Source of the DNA: Azonexus hydrophilus
Lineage (GTDB): Bacteria; Pseudomonadota; Gammaproteobacteria; Burkholderiales; Rhodocyclaceae
Direction: 5' to 3'
Assembly (NCBI RefSeq): GCF_001956855.1
Contig: NZ_MTHD01000002.1
Coordinates: 62,001-126,000, forward strand
Length of the DNA stretch: 64,000 bases
Part shown: positions 18,258 through 27,073 of the stretch, in pieces
How the letters are laid out: every line of letters starts with the position of its first letter
Numbering within the stretch: position 1 is the first letter of the stretch
Made by a program: the position numbers and the translations under genes
Notes under the pieces: generated by a model
Seen by the model: only the letters and a program-made list of their open reading frames with translations
Database searches by the model: none
Told to the model about the DNA's origin: nothing

Positions 18258-19585
18258 TTTACTGCAAGCGCTGCCTGTATCCAGTCAATCATCCTTACGG
18301 CATGGTTTTGGATGATCATGGCGTATGCATGGGCTGTCGTATACATGAGGAAAAAGATTCGCTCGACTGGGGCGAGCGTTTTCGCATGCTTGAACGCATT
18401 GTTCATACCAATGCACAGCGGATGGGGCGTAAGGGTTTCGACTGCATTGTCCCGGTTACCGGCGGTGGGGACAGCTATTTCATCGTGCACACGGTGAAGA
18501 ACGTACTTGGAATGAATCCTCTGCTGGTTAACTACAACGCTCACTACAATACCAAGATAGGGGTCAGAAATCTGGCCAACCTGGCGACCGTCTTCGATTG
18601 CGACATTGTCACATCGACCCTCTCACCGGATCTCCTCAAGCGGATCACGCGGCATACGCTAAAAAAATACGGAAGCATGTACTGGCAGGTGCTTGCCGGT
18701 TATCTGACCTTTCCGGTTCAAGTAGCCGTGCGCTTCCGGATTCCGCTCATCATTTGGGGTGTTCAGCCGTGGTCAGAGCAAACCGGGATGTTTTCCCACC
18801 TCGACGAAGTGGAGATGACCGAGCGTTGTCGCAAGGAGCACGGTCTCATGGGGATCTCCGCCGAAGATATTGTTGATTCGGCGGCCGGCGTTACCCGGGG
18901 CGATGTTCAGCCTTTTGTCTATCCGTATGATAGTGAGCTTGAGACGGTTGGCGTGCGTGGTCTATATCTCAGCAACTATATCCGTTGGGATGCCAAGCGA
19001 CAGCACGAGGCGATGATCGACACCTATGGGTACGAATCATCCGTGCAGCAACGTACTTTCAATACTTATGAGGACGTTCACTGTTTTCATTCAGCGGGTG
19101 TGCACGATTACATCAAGTACCTGAAATACGGCTATTCGAAAGTCACTGACCATGCGACCCGTGAAATCCGATTGAAGCGGATGACGCGCGAGGAGGGTAT
19201 TGCGAAAGTCCTTGAATACTCTGAACGAAGTCCAGCAGACCTGTCTTTGTTTCTTGATTGGGCGGAAATGAGTGAGCGGGAGTTTCTCGATTGCGTGTGG
19301 AATCGTCGGGATGGGCGTATCTGGGCTCGCGACAAATCCGGCGAATGGGTTCTGCGTGACCGCGTTGATCGCCACATCAATGATGAAGGCATCGACGCCG
19401 TTCGCCTTGAAAAGAAGGAAGAGTGCCATTACCGGGTGACGCCGACGGCAGAGCCGCAAACGCCTGACAACCAATATTTGTTGATGGGGCGTGGTTATAT
19501 CGACAGATACAATTATGGCGCTGTCGAAGATCAGCCGCCCGGAGGAATGACTCCCCGGACCTGGCAACGGAAACCGATTTACTGA
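18254..19585 (+). CDS. N-acetyl-sugar amidotransferase (WbuX/PseA/WbpG family), first copy with variant PP-loop
   Basis: A 443-residue member of the family that installs acetamidino groups on amino sugars and nonulosonic acids. The N-terminus has paired cysteines C4/C7 and C25/C28, likely a zinc site. The ATP PP-loop at residues 66-74 reads VPVTGGGDS, where family members usually have SGGKDS, so Ser is replaced by Thr and Lys by Gly. A conserved IIWGVQPWSEQ segment follows. It is about 70 residues longer than the second copy, mostly at the C-terminus. It may use a different substrate or act as partner to that copy. Confidence 0.82.
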   Translation: MIYCKRCLYPVNHPYGMVLDDHGVCMGCRIHEEKDSLDWGERFRMLERIVHTNAQRMGRKGFDCIVPVTGGGDSYFIVHTVKNVLGMNPLLVNYNAHYNTKIGVRNLANLATVFDCDIVTSTLSPDLLKRITRHTLKKYGSMYWQVLAGYLTFPVQVAVRFRIPLIIWGVQPWSEQTGMFSHLDEVEMTERCRKEHGLMGISAEDIVDSAAGVTRGDVQPFVYPYDSELETVGVRGLYLSNYIRWDAKRQHEAMIDTYGYESSVQQRTFNTYEDVHCFHSAGVHDYIKYLKYGYSKVTDHATREIRLKRMTREEGIAKVLEYSERSPADLSLFLDWAEMSEREFLDCVWNRRDGRIWARDKSGEWVLRDRVDRHINDEGIDAVRLEKKEECHYRVTPTAEPQTPDNQYLLMGRGYIDRYNYGAVEDQPPGGMTPRTWQRKPIY

Positions 19586-19587
19586 GA

Positions 19588-20706
19588 ATGGCTATGCGAT
19601 ATTGCTCACGATGCGTGATGCCGGATACGAAGCCCGGGCTGGTGATTGATCACGAAGGAATATGCAGCGCCTGTCGGTCGGTCGAGAAAAAGCACCTTAT
19701 CGACTGGGAGGGGCGTGCCGCTCGGCTCAAAGCCTTGTGTGACCAGGTTCGCGGATCCAACGGCAACGGCTACGAATGTGTGGTTCCGGTGAGCGGCGGT
19801 AAGGATAGTGTTTATCAGGCATATATGATGAGCCGCGTCTATAAATTGAAGACGTTGGGAATCGTACTGGTACCGCATCTGCAAACCCGCGAGGGCGTAC
19901 TTAACCTGAACGCCATGGTGAGTAACCTGGGCATCGATCTGTTGAAGGTCTCGGTTCGGCCGAGTACGCTGCAGAAAATCCGTCGTATTGCATTTCTAGA
20001 GATTGGCAATCCGGGTTATGGAGATCACCGCGTCGTATTTGCGGGTGTCGCTCGAGCGGCATTGTTTTATGGTGCCCCGCTGGTAGTCTGGGGGGAAGAT
20101 ATTGCGGTCGAGTTTGGCGGCAATACTGCAAAAAGCGCTGAGGATGAGGGGTCAGCGGAAGATCTGATCAGCAACGATCTCTTCCGCGAAAGCAGCTTCG
20201 ATGACCTGCTCAAGGGGCGTGTCGACGAGAACGAGTTGTTTTTCTACGTCAATCCGGAAAAAGAAGAGTTTCAGCGGCGCCGGATCAAAAGTATCTATCT
20301 GGGGTATTACCACTGGTGGGATGGCTACAAGCATCTCGGTGTCGCCAGAGAGTTCGGTTTTCAGCCTCGTCAGAAGGGGCCGCTTTCCGGAAATGTACTC
20401 GACTATGACAACATCGACGAGAAACTGTGCGAGATCCACATCTGGTTCAAGTTCCTGAAGTTTGGTTTCTGGCGTCCGACCGATCAGTGTTGTTACCACA
20501 TCTGGAATGGCCGGATGACCCGGGAACAGGCTGTTGAACTGGTGCGCGAAAAACAGTACGAGTTCCCCCACGAGTATTTAAACGAATTCCTCGAATACCA
20601 CCAGCTGACCGGAGCCGAGTTTCGGGCATGCGAGGAACGGTGGCGCAACCACGACATCTGGCACAAGGTGAATGGCCAGTGGCGATTGAAAAACGAAGTC
20701 TGCTGA
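19588..20706 (+). CDS. N-acetyl-sugar amidotransferase (WbuX/PseA/PtmG-like), second copy
   Basis: A 372-residue paralogue starting two bases after the first copy. The cysteines CSRC and CSAC near the N-terminus and a canonical PP-loop VPVSGGKDS are present. VVWGEDIAVEFGG marks the family. It would adenylate an N-acetyl group and replace the oxygen with ammonia from the HisH/HisF pair, giving an acetamidino sugar. In Campylobacter, PtmG/PseA homologues do this on legionaminate and pseudaminate. A second ATG at 19594 is an alternative start. Confidence 0.88.
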   Translation: MAMRYCSRCVMPDTKPGLVIDHEGICSACRSVEKKHLIDWEGRAARLKALCDQVRGSNGNGYECVVPVSGGKDSVYQAYMMSRVYKLKTLGIVLVPHLQTREGVLNLNAMVSNLGIDLLKVSVRPSTLQKIRRIAFLEIGNPGYGDHRVVFAGVARAALFYGAPLVVWGEDIAVEFGGNTAKSAEDEGSAEDLISNDLFRESSFDDLLKGRVDENELFFYVNPEKEEFQRRRIKSIYLGYYHWWDGYKHLGVAREFGFQPRQKGPLSGNVLDYDNIDEKLCEIHIWFKFLKFGFWRPTDQCCYHIWNGRMTREQAVELVREKQYEFPHEYLNEFLEYHQLTGAEFRACEERWRNHDIWHKVNGQWRLKNEVC

Positions 20707-20719
20707 ACGGGAGTGAAAA

Positions 20720-21415
20720 TTGAACAACAATAAGTCGGAGTGGGACAAATCTTACGAGAAGCGTGACAACTTTGTTTTCTACCCTCATGAAGAGGTGATC
20801 CGGTTTGTCTCCAAGTTCATACGCAAGCGGGTCGGCTTGACTGAGTTCCTGGACACCGCACCGAATAGCGTCGAGGGGCGGGTCCTTGATCTGGGCTGCG
20901 GTATCGGTCGCCATGTAGTTTATTGTCACGAAATGGGCCTCGAAGCCTATGGTGTCGACCTGTCCGATGCCGCGGTCGCAGTTGCGCGCCAGTGGGGGCA
21001 GCAGCAGGGGCTACCAAGTCCAGAAGATAGAGTGCGCCAGGGAGATGTGAGGCAACTTCCCTGGGGAGATGGTTTTTTCCGATATGCGATCAGTCACGGC
21101 GTGCTGGACAGCATGCCTTTCGACATTGCCAGGGCAGCTTGCCTTGAACTGGCGCGAGTGATGCCGGTAGATGGCCTGTTCTACTGCGATCTTATTTCTG
21201 GCGATGATTCAAAGCATGCCCGGGAATTCAGCGGCGAAGAACTGGTAACGACTGCGCACGAGCAAGGGACCATTCAGCTTTATTTCAATATCGAAAAGAT
21301 ACGCGCGATGATCCAGGGGGCCTTCGAGATCGTCGAATGCAACCTCATTCGCCGAGAAAACATCCTGCAAGGTGGGTACGCATCACGCTATCACCTGATA
21401 CTCAAGAGGATTTGA
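20720..21415 (+). CDS. Class I SAM-dependent methyltransferase
   Basis: A 231-residue methyltransferase with VLDLGCGIGRH, then GVDLSDAAV for the SAM ribose. It starts with TTG at 20720 after a GGGAGTG ribosome site. Placed directly after the amidotransferases, it may N-methylate the amidine or O-methylate the sugar. The Campylobacter ptm locus also has a methyltransferase beside ptmG. The acceptor cannot be told from sequence. Confidence 0.78.
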   Translation: MNNNKSEWDKSYEKRDNFVFYPHEEVIRFVSKFIRKRVGLTEFLDTAPNSVEGRVLDLGCGIGRHVVYCHEMGLEAYGVDLSDAAVAVARQWGQQQGLPSPEDRVRQGDVRQLPWGDGFFRYAISHGVLDSMPFDIARAACLELARVMPVDGLFYCDLISGDDSKHAREFSGEELVTTAHEQGTIQLYFNIEKIRAMIQGAFEIVECNLIRRENILQGGYASRYHLILKRI

Positions 21416-21418
21416 CGA

Positions 21419-22318
21419 GTGGCGATTCTTGTCGCGGGGGCCAGCGGGTTTCTCGGGCGCAGGTTGATTGAACGCTTGTCCGTCGGTGGCTACGAAGTCA
21501 TTGCATTGACTCGCCGTCAGGTGCCGGCCGAGTTTCAGAAGCTTCCCGGAGTGCGTTGGCTGACAAGAGATATTGCTCAGGATGGTCTCGATGTCGTCAG
21601 CCTGCCACACATCGATGCGGTGCTGCACCTGGCTGGAGCGACGCTCGGGGCCGGCAAGGATGAATTGATGTTCCTGCGCGCCAATGAGCAGACCACGGTC
21701 CGTTTGTGTCAGGCATTGGCGGAGCGGACGGACCGTTTCATATTTGCGTCGTCGCAGGTCGTCTATGGTAATCCCTGCCATTTGGCGGTGACCGAAGACT
21801 TCCCGCTTCAGCCGGATTCCTCTGCCTATGCTTGCAGCAAGCTGAACAGCGAAAACTGGCTGCGCTGGTTTCAGAAACGTCATGGCGGTCAGTATCTGTC
21901 ACTGCGTCTTTGCGGCTTTATCGAAGGCGGGGGGATTGTCGATTACCTGATCGACCGGGGGTTGTCCGGAGAAACAATAGAGCTTTTTGCCAACGGTACG
22001 GTAAGGCGTGATTATCTGCCTGTTGAAAAAGCCATTGATGTCATGGTTTCTGCCTTGAATTACAAAGGAAGCAGGGATTTCTTGCCGGTCAACATCGGTT
22101 CGGGGCAGGCAATCAGCGCGCAGGAGTTGGCGACACTTGTTTGTACCGAACTGCAGTCACCCAGCCTGATCCATTTGTTGGATAGTCCGTCGCCACAAGG
22201 TGATTTTGTTTTCAATATCGATCTGGCAAGCAGACTTTTCGATTTCAGTCCGGGCAGCCTGGCAGAGGCTGTCCGTAGTTATACGCGGCTCCGTAAGGAC
22301 GAGGTGAGGAGAGGATGA
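21419..22318 (+). CDS. NAD-dependent epimerase/dehydratase family protein
   Basis: A 299-residue extended SDR with GASGFLGRR, VLHLAGATLG, FASSQVVYG and a YACSK active-site Tyr/Lys. The GTG start has an AAGAGGA site upstream. It overlaps the aminotransferase gene by 4 bases. It could be an epimerase or 4-keto reductase for one of the cluster sugars. Since rmlD is missing it is a conceivable, though unproven, replacement reductase; the sequence is not RmlD-like enough to say. Confidence 0.7.
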   Translation: MAILVAGASGFLGRRLIERLSVGGYEVIALTRRQVPAEFQKLPGVRWLTRDIAQDGLDVVSLPHIDAVLHLAGATLGAGKDELMFLRANEQTTVRLCQALAERTDRFIFASSQVVYGNPCHLAVTEDFPLQPDSSAYACSKLNSENWLRWFQKRHGGQYLSLRLCGFIEGGGIVDYLIDRGLSGETIELFANGTVRRDYLPVEKAIDVMVSALNYKGSRDFLPVNIGSGQAISAQELATLVCTELQSPSLIHLLDSPSPQGDFVFNIDLASRLFDFSPGSLAEAVRSYTRLRKDEVRRG

Positions 22319-23460
22319 AGAAAATCAATATGGCAGATCCTCACTTCGATGAGGATGACCGGAAATGGATTCACCGGGAAATTGATGCGATTCTCGACGG
22401 CGCGCTCAGCATGGGGCCAAATGTTCGGGCATTTGAGAACGAGTTTGCGGCACGCGTCGGGGTGCGCCATGCTATAGCCATGAACTCCTGCACGTCGGCT
22501 CTGGAGGCAGCCTTGCTTGCCAAAGGGGTGGCAGGGCGCGAAGTGATCATCCCGGCGGAGACTTTCATCGCGACCGGCATGGCCGTGCATTTGACAGGGG
22601 GCATTCCTGTTTTTGCGGAAATCTCGGCGTCGTCGCTGTGCCTGGATCTGGAAGACGTGAAGCGCAAGGTGACATCCCGTACCGCGGGTATCATTTTGGT
22701 ACATATGGCAGGGCTGTTGTCGCCGGAGGTGGCCGAGTTTAGGCGCTACTGTGACTCTGAGGGGCTGTTCCTGATTGAAGATGCGGCGCATTCGCCCGGG
22801 GCGCGTAGCGCCGGGAAAGAGGCAGGGTCGTTTGGTCACGCAGGTTGTTTTTCATTTTTTCCGACCAAGGTGATCACGGCGGGCGAAGGTGGCATGCTGA
22901 CGACCGACGACGACGCGGTCGCTTCCTTTGCGCGAAGTTACCAGAACCGCGGCAGAGACATGGAAGCCCGTGCGGAACACTATTTGAACCCGGGGCGCAA
23001 CGTACGAATGACAGAAATGTCCGCCCTCCTCGGGAGAGTCCAGTTGAGTCATCTCGACGAGTTTCTCGGCCGACGGCGTCGGGTGGCTGCCATCTACGGT
23101 GAAGCGCTTGCCGGCGCGCCGGGAATGCAACTTTTGCTGCCGGATGATCTGGAATGCTCGTCATTCTGGAAAGTCCCGTTACTACTCGAACCGGGTCTGG
23201 ATCGCGAAATGATTGCCGAGCATATGGCGGCCGCTGGTATCGCCGTAGATTGGGCCTACCAGCCGGCTCTACATCTGCAACCGGTATTTCGTGCACTCTA
23301 CGGAACCAGTGAAGGATTGCTTCCGCGAACGGAGGAATTGCTGAGTCGCCACCTATGTCTGCCATGTCATCCTCGCATGAGTGATGACGATGCGATTCGT
23401 GTTGCGGAAGCGATTCGCACAGCGATTGAAGGTAGCGCTCGCCACGGGTTGGGAAGATGA
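22315..23460 (+). CDS. DegT/DnrJ/EryC1/StrS aminotransferase, probable LegC role
   Basis: A 381-residue PLP-dependent sugar aminotransferase. The PLP lysine is in FSFFPTKVITAGEGG, with NSCTSALEAAL and IEDAAHSPGA in the expected places. In the pathway the 4-keto product of LegB needs transamination at C4, and this is the only aminotransferase in the nonulosonate block, so a LegC role is inferred from context. Its N-terminus is not clearly of the LegC subgroup, so another amino sugar is possible. A GAGGAGAGG site precedes the ATG. Confidence 0.78.
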   Translation: MKKINMADPHFDEDDRKWIHREIDAILDGALSMGPNVRAFENEFAARVGVRHAIAMNSCTSALEAALLAKGVAGREVIIPAETFIATGMAVHLTGGIPVFAEISASSLCLDLEDVKRKVTSRTAGIILVHMAGLLSPEVAEFRRYCDSEGLFLIEDAAHSPGARSAGKEAGSFGHAGCFSFFPTKVITAGEGGMLTTDDDAVASFARSYQNRGRDMEARAEHYLNPGRNVRMTEMSALLGRVQLSHLDEFLGRRRRVAAIYGEALAGAPGMQLLLPDDLECSSFWKVPLLLEPGLDREMIAEHMAAAGIAVDWAYQPALHLQPVFRALYGTSEGLLPRTEELLSRHLCLPCHPRMSDDDAIRVAEAIRTAIEGSARHGLGR

Positions 23461-24155
23461 AGGTCGCCATCCATCAACCGCAGTATCTGCCGTGGCTTCC
23501 TTATTTCACCAAAATCGAGGAAAGTGATCTGTTCATTCTTCTCGATTCGGTGGATTTCCAGAAAAATGGGCTGCAGAACCGGAATCAGATCAAGACGCCG
23601 CAGGGGGCACATTGGCTGACTGTTCCCGTTCGGCAGCAACTCGGCCAAAAGATTGTCGATACCAGGATCGACAATAGTGCTGACTGGCGCCGCAAACATT
23701 GGCAGACGCTTTGCCAATGCTATGGCAAGGCGGCAGCATTCGAGACCTACAAGAAGGATATGCAGGCATGGTTCGATGGCGAGTGGTCCAGTCTGAGTGA
23801 TCTGAATACAGAGATAATCGCCACGATGATGCGCTGGATGGATGTCCGCACGCCTATCCTCAAGAGTAGTCAGATGACAGCAGGGGGGAGTGCATCCGAA
23901 CTCGTGCTCAATCTTTGCCTGGAGGTGCAGGCGACGCAGTACCTGTCGGGCGTCGGCGGCAAAAACTATCTCGATGAGGATGCATTTCGGCAGGCTGGCG
24001 TCGAAATCGTCTACCGAGCGGCGGTGTTGCCAACGGCCTATCCTCAACTGTCACCCAAGGCCGGATTCATCAATCATTTGTCTGCACTCGATCTTTTGCT
24101 CAATTGCGGAGACTCGTGGAAGTCCTATTTGCCGGAAGAGGAGAGGGGATCATGA
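23457..24155 (+). CDS. WbqC-like family protein
   Basis: A 232-residue protein beginning KVAIHQPQYLPWLPYF, the signature of the WbqC family seen in many O-antigen and nonulosonate clusters. Other recognisable segments are DSVDFQKNGLQNRN and the Tyr-Leu-Ser-Gly-rich centre. The biochemical role of the family is not settled; it may be an acyl/aminoacyl transferase or a glycan-modifying enzyme. It overlaps its neighbours by 4 bases on both sides and so belongs to the same translation-coupled set. Confidence 0.82.
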   Translation: MKVAIHQPQYLPWLPYFTKIEESDLFILLDSVDFQKNGLQNRNQIKTPQGAHWLTVPVRQQLGQKIVDTRIDNSADWRRKHWQTLCQCYGKAAAFETYKKDMQAWFDGEWSSLSDLNTEIIATMMRWMDVRTPILKSSQMTAGGSASELVLNLCLEVQATQYLSGVGGKNYLDEDAFRQAGVEIVYRAAVLPTAYPQLSPKAGFINHLSALDLLLNCGDSWKSYLPEEERGS

Positions 24156-25315
24156 GATCCAGAAGATTAGTGCTTGGTGTGACCGGTATCCGTTCAGAGT
24201 ACGACATCATGTCTTCCGTATTCCGCGCCATAAGTAATCATCCGCAACTCGAGTTGCAGTTGGTGGTGACTGGCGCTCATCTTGCAGATGCTTTCGGAAG
24301 TACTGTCGACGAAGTCCGGGCAGATGGTTTTGTCGTCGCGGAAGAGATAGAGAGCCTGCTGAACGGTGATCAGGCTTCGTTTCGCGTCAAGGGGCTGGCA
24401 ATTCAGTTGCAAGGCCTGGTGCAAACGGTAGCCCGCATAAAGCCTGATATCCTTCTGGTACTGGGTGACCGGGAGGAGGCCATGACGACTGCTCTTGTCG
24501 GCGCCTACATGAATATCCCGGTTGCTCATATCGCTGGTGGGGACCGAGTCGTCGGTAATGTCGATGACCAGATTCGCCATGCCGTAACCAAGCTCGCTCA
24601 TCTACATTTCGTCACCAATGATGAAAGCGCCGAACGGATAATTCGCTTGGGTGAGCAGTCGTTCAGGGTATTCAATGTGGGTAATCCTGGGCTCGACCGT
24701 CTCCTTGAAGTTCCAGATTTGAGTTGCGCTGAATTGTCGGCTCGGCTTGGGTTTTTCATCGAGGAAGGCGAGCCTTTCCTCATGCTGATTCAGCACGTCA
24801 TCTCGACAGAGATCGAGCAGGCATACGAGCAGATGAAGACCACCCTCGAAGCGGTACGAGAGTTCGGTATAAAGACAGTGCTCAGTTATCCGAACTCAGA
24901 TGCCGGGGGCCAGCAAATGATTCGCGCGATTCGCGAATATGAATCGCTGCCTTTCCTGCATACCGCAAAAAACATTCCCCGCCTGGAGTTCGTCAATCTG
25001 ATGCGGCGTGCGTCCTGCTTGATTGGGAATTCCAGCGCCGGAATACTGGAAGCCCCCTTGCTCAAGCTCCCGGTGATCAACATCGGTAACCGACAGTGTG
25101 GACGTTTACATGCGGAAAATGTCGAGTTTGTTCCACATGACAAAAACAGGATAATTGAGGCTCTGCGTCGGGCGATATCTGATCAAACGTATCGGAAATC
25201 CGTTGCCGTATGCTCGAACCCCTACGGCGATGGAAAGTCGTCGTCCAGAATTGCCGACCTTCTGGCCACGACCCCGCTCGATAACCGATTGCTGATCAAG
25301 GATATTACCTACTGA
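24152..25315 (+). CDS. legG: Hydrolysing UDP/GDP-sugar 2-epimerase (NeuC/LegG family)
   Basis: A 387-residue GT-B-fold epimerase. It opens GVTGIRSEYDIM and has LLVLGDREEA, then AHIAGGD with DDQIRHAVTKLAHLHF, and a C-terminal GNSSAGILEAP. These mark the NeuC/LegG hydrolysing 2-epimerases, which release the NDP and give the 2,4-diacetamido-mannose-type sugar used by LegI. The usual HIHGGE motif reads HIAGGD here. The ATG at 24152 lies within the WbqC stop (ATGA); a longer frame from 24104 overlaps that gene and is unlikely. Confidence 0.88.
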   Translation: MRSRRLVLGVTGIRSEYDIMSSVFRAISNHPQLELQLVVTGAHLADAFGSTVDEVRADGFVVAEEIESLLNGDQASFRVKGLAIQLQGLVQTVARIKPDILLVLGDREEAMTTALVGAYMNIPVAHIAGGDRVVGNVDDQIRHAVTKLAHLHFVTNDESAERIIRLGEQSFRVFNVGNPGLDRLLEVPDLSCAELSARLGFFIEEGEPFLMLIQHVISTEIEQAYEQMKTTLEAVREFGIKTVLSYPNSDAGGQQMIRAIREYESLPFLHTAKNIPRLEFVNLMRRASCLIGNSSAGILEAPLLKLPVINIGNRQCGRLHAENVEFVPHDKNRIIEALRRAISDQTYRKSVAVCSNPYGDGKSSSRIADLLATTPLDNRLLIKDITY

Positions 25316-25983
25316 TGACTGGAAGAACTCTTGTCGTTGCTCCGCATCCCGACGATGAACTTCTGGGGTGCGGTGGCGCGCTGTTGCGCCGAAAAAATGA
25401 GGGCGGTACGGTTGGCTGGCTGATCGTCACGGGTATGACTACCGAGACAGGTTGGTCCGCTGAGCGAATCTTGCAGCGTGACAACGAAATCGATGCGGTT
25501 GCAAAATTGATCGGCTTCGATGAAGTATTCAACCTTCGCTTACCGGCAACGGGCCTGGATGCCTTGCCTATGTCAGATGTGGTCTCGGCTTTTTCTTCGG
25601 TTTTTAGATCGTTTGCACCGGAGGAGGTTTTCGTTCCTCACCACGGAGATGTGCATTCTGATCACCGGGTGACTTTCGATGTCGTTGCAGCTTGCGCAAA
25701 ATGGTTTCGTTATCCGTCCGTGCGCCGCGTTTTGGCCTACGAAACTGTTTCCGAGTCGGAGTTCGGTTTGGCCCGAGGAAGTGCCTTTGAGCCAAATTAT
25801 TTCATTGATATCAGCGAATATTTGGAGCGCAAGCTCGAAATTTTGAACGTCTATCGAAGCGAACTTGGGGAATTCCCCTTTCCGCGAAGTCTACGCGCGA
25901 TTCGGGCGCTTGCCGAGTGGCGGGGGGCGAGCGCAGGCTATTTGGCAGCGGAAGCATTTGAACTACTGCGCGAGAGACAGTAG
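25315..25983 (+). CDS. PIG-L family N-acetyl-sugar deacetylase
   Basis: A 222-residue zinc-dependent deacetylase of the PIG-L/LmbE fold. The metal motif APHPDDELLGCGG is at residues 9-21, and HHGDVHSDHR supplies the third ligand. Members remove N-acetyl groups from GlcNAc-type substrates. In this cluster it may expose an amine for a different acyl or amidino group, or deacetylate a GDP-GlcNAc precursor. The exact substrate is open. The start overlaps the legG stop by one base. Confidence 0.83.
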   Translation: MTGRTLVVAPHPDDELLGCGGALLRRKNEGGTVGWLIVTGMTTETGWSAERILQRDNEIDAVAKLIGFDEVFNLRLPATGLDALPMSDVVSAFSSVFRSFAPEEVFVPHHGDVHSDHRVTFDVVAACAKWFRYPSVRRVLAYETVSESEFGLARGSAFEPNYFIDISEYLERKLEILNVYRSELGEFPFPRSLRAIRALAEWRGASAGYLAAEAFELLRERQ

Positions 25984-26003
25984 GTGAAACAAGAGGGGGA
26001 AAA

Positions 26004-27071
26004 ATGAACGAGTCAGTTCGCAGTGGTAAAGATTGGCGCAAGGCGGTGTTGCCTTCTGGTTCCAGTCTTCAGCAGGCAATTGCCTGCTTGAACGAATCGT
26101 CGTTCCAGATTGTGCTGCTTGTCTCTTCAGATGGCGTCTTGCAGGGAACGCTGACTGACGGTGATATCAGAAGGGGACTGTTGCGCGGTTTGAGCCTTGA
26201 TAGCTCGATTGAATCGCTGGTCAATCTTGATCCACTGGTCGCTCCGCCTCAGTTGGGGAGAGAAGCTGTTCTGCAATTGATGCAGGCGAATCGCATTCAT
26301 CAATTGCCGGTCGTCGATGATTGCCGGCATGTTGTCGGCTTGCATCTTCTCGATGAGTTGATGGTCCCGAAGAGACGTGAGAACCTGATGGTGATCATGG
26401 CAGGCGGGCAGGGTACGCGTTTGCGCCCGCATACTGAAAACTGCCCAAAGCCGTTACTGCCAGTTGGCGGTAAGCCGATGCTGGAGCACATCATCGAACG
26501 CGCACGGGGAGAAGGATTCAACCGTTTTGTTCTTGCCATTCACTATCTTGGTCACATGATTGAGGAATATTTCGGTGATGGTGGCCGCTGGCAAGTATCC
26601 ATTGATTATCTGCGTGAGGAATCGCCGCTGGGTACTGCGGGAGCAATCGGCTTGCTCTCGCCGCGTCCGGAGTTGCCGTTTCTGGTATCGAACGGTGATG
26701 TTCTGACCGATATTCGCTATGGTGAACTGCTTGATTTTCACTGCCGCCATGCAGCTATGGCGACGATGGCAGTTCGTCTGCATGAATGGCAGCACCCGTT
26801 CGGCGTAGTGCGTACTCAGGGGGTCGATATCATTGGCTTCGAGGAAAAACCGATTACCCGCAGTCACATCAATGCTGGGGTGTATGTGCTGGAGCCGGCG
26901 GCCCTTAGTCTTCTCAGGCGGGATGAGCATTGCGATATGCCGACCTTGTTTGCCCGTCTGCAGGAACAGTCGGAGCGAACCATCGTTTATCCGATGCACG
27001 AACCTTGGCTTGATGTCGGGCGCGACGATGATCTGAAGCGGGCCCGTGCAGCGCACGTTGCTGTGGAGTAG
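26004..27071 (+). CDS. ptmE: CBS-domain sugar nucleotidyltransferase, PtmE-like (glucosamine-1-phosphate guanylyltransferase)
   Basis: A 355-residue protein with two CBS motifs (residues about 15-120) joined to a nucleotidyltransferase domain: VIMAGGQGTRLRPHTENCPKPLLPV at about 132, then VSNGDVLTD. This architecture is that of Campylobacter PtmE, which makes GDP-glucosamine and commits it to legionaminic acid. Presence of PtmF- and PtmA-like neighbours supports a GDP-sugar route. A GAGGGGG site precedes the ATG. Nucleotide preference is inferred from homology only. Confidence 0.84.
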   Translation: MNESVRSGKDWRKAVLPSGSSLQQAIACLNESSFQIVLLVSSDGVLQGTLTDGDIRRGLLRGLSLDSSIESLVNLDPLVAPPQLGREAVLQLMQANRIHQLPVVDDCRHVVGLHLLDELMVPKRRENLMVIMAGGQGTRLRPHTENCPKPLLPVGGKPMLEHIIERARGEGFNRFVLAIHYLGHMIEEYFGDGGRWQVSIDYLREESPLGTAGAIGLLSPRPELPFLVSNGDVLTDIRYGELLDFHCRHAAMATMAVRLHEWQHPFGVVRTQGVDIIGFEEKPITRSHINAGVYVLEPAALSLLRRDEHCDMPTLFARLQEQSERTIVYPMHEPWLDVGRDDDLKRARAAHVAVE

Positions 27072-27073
27072 CC

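Noticed and set aside
21419..22318. Calling this gene rmlD
   Set aside because: It is an extended SDR but lacks the residues and overall pattern of RmlD as far as I can judge; kept only as a possible functional substitute.
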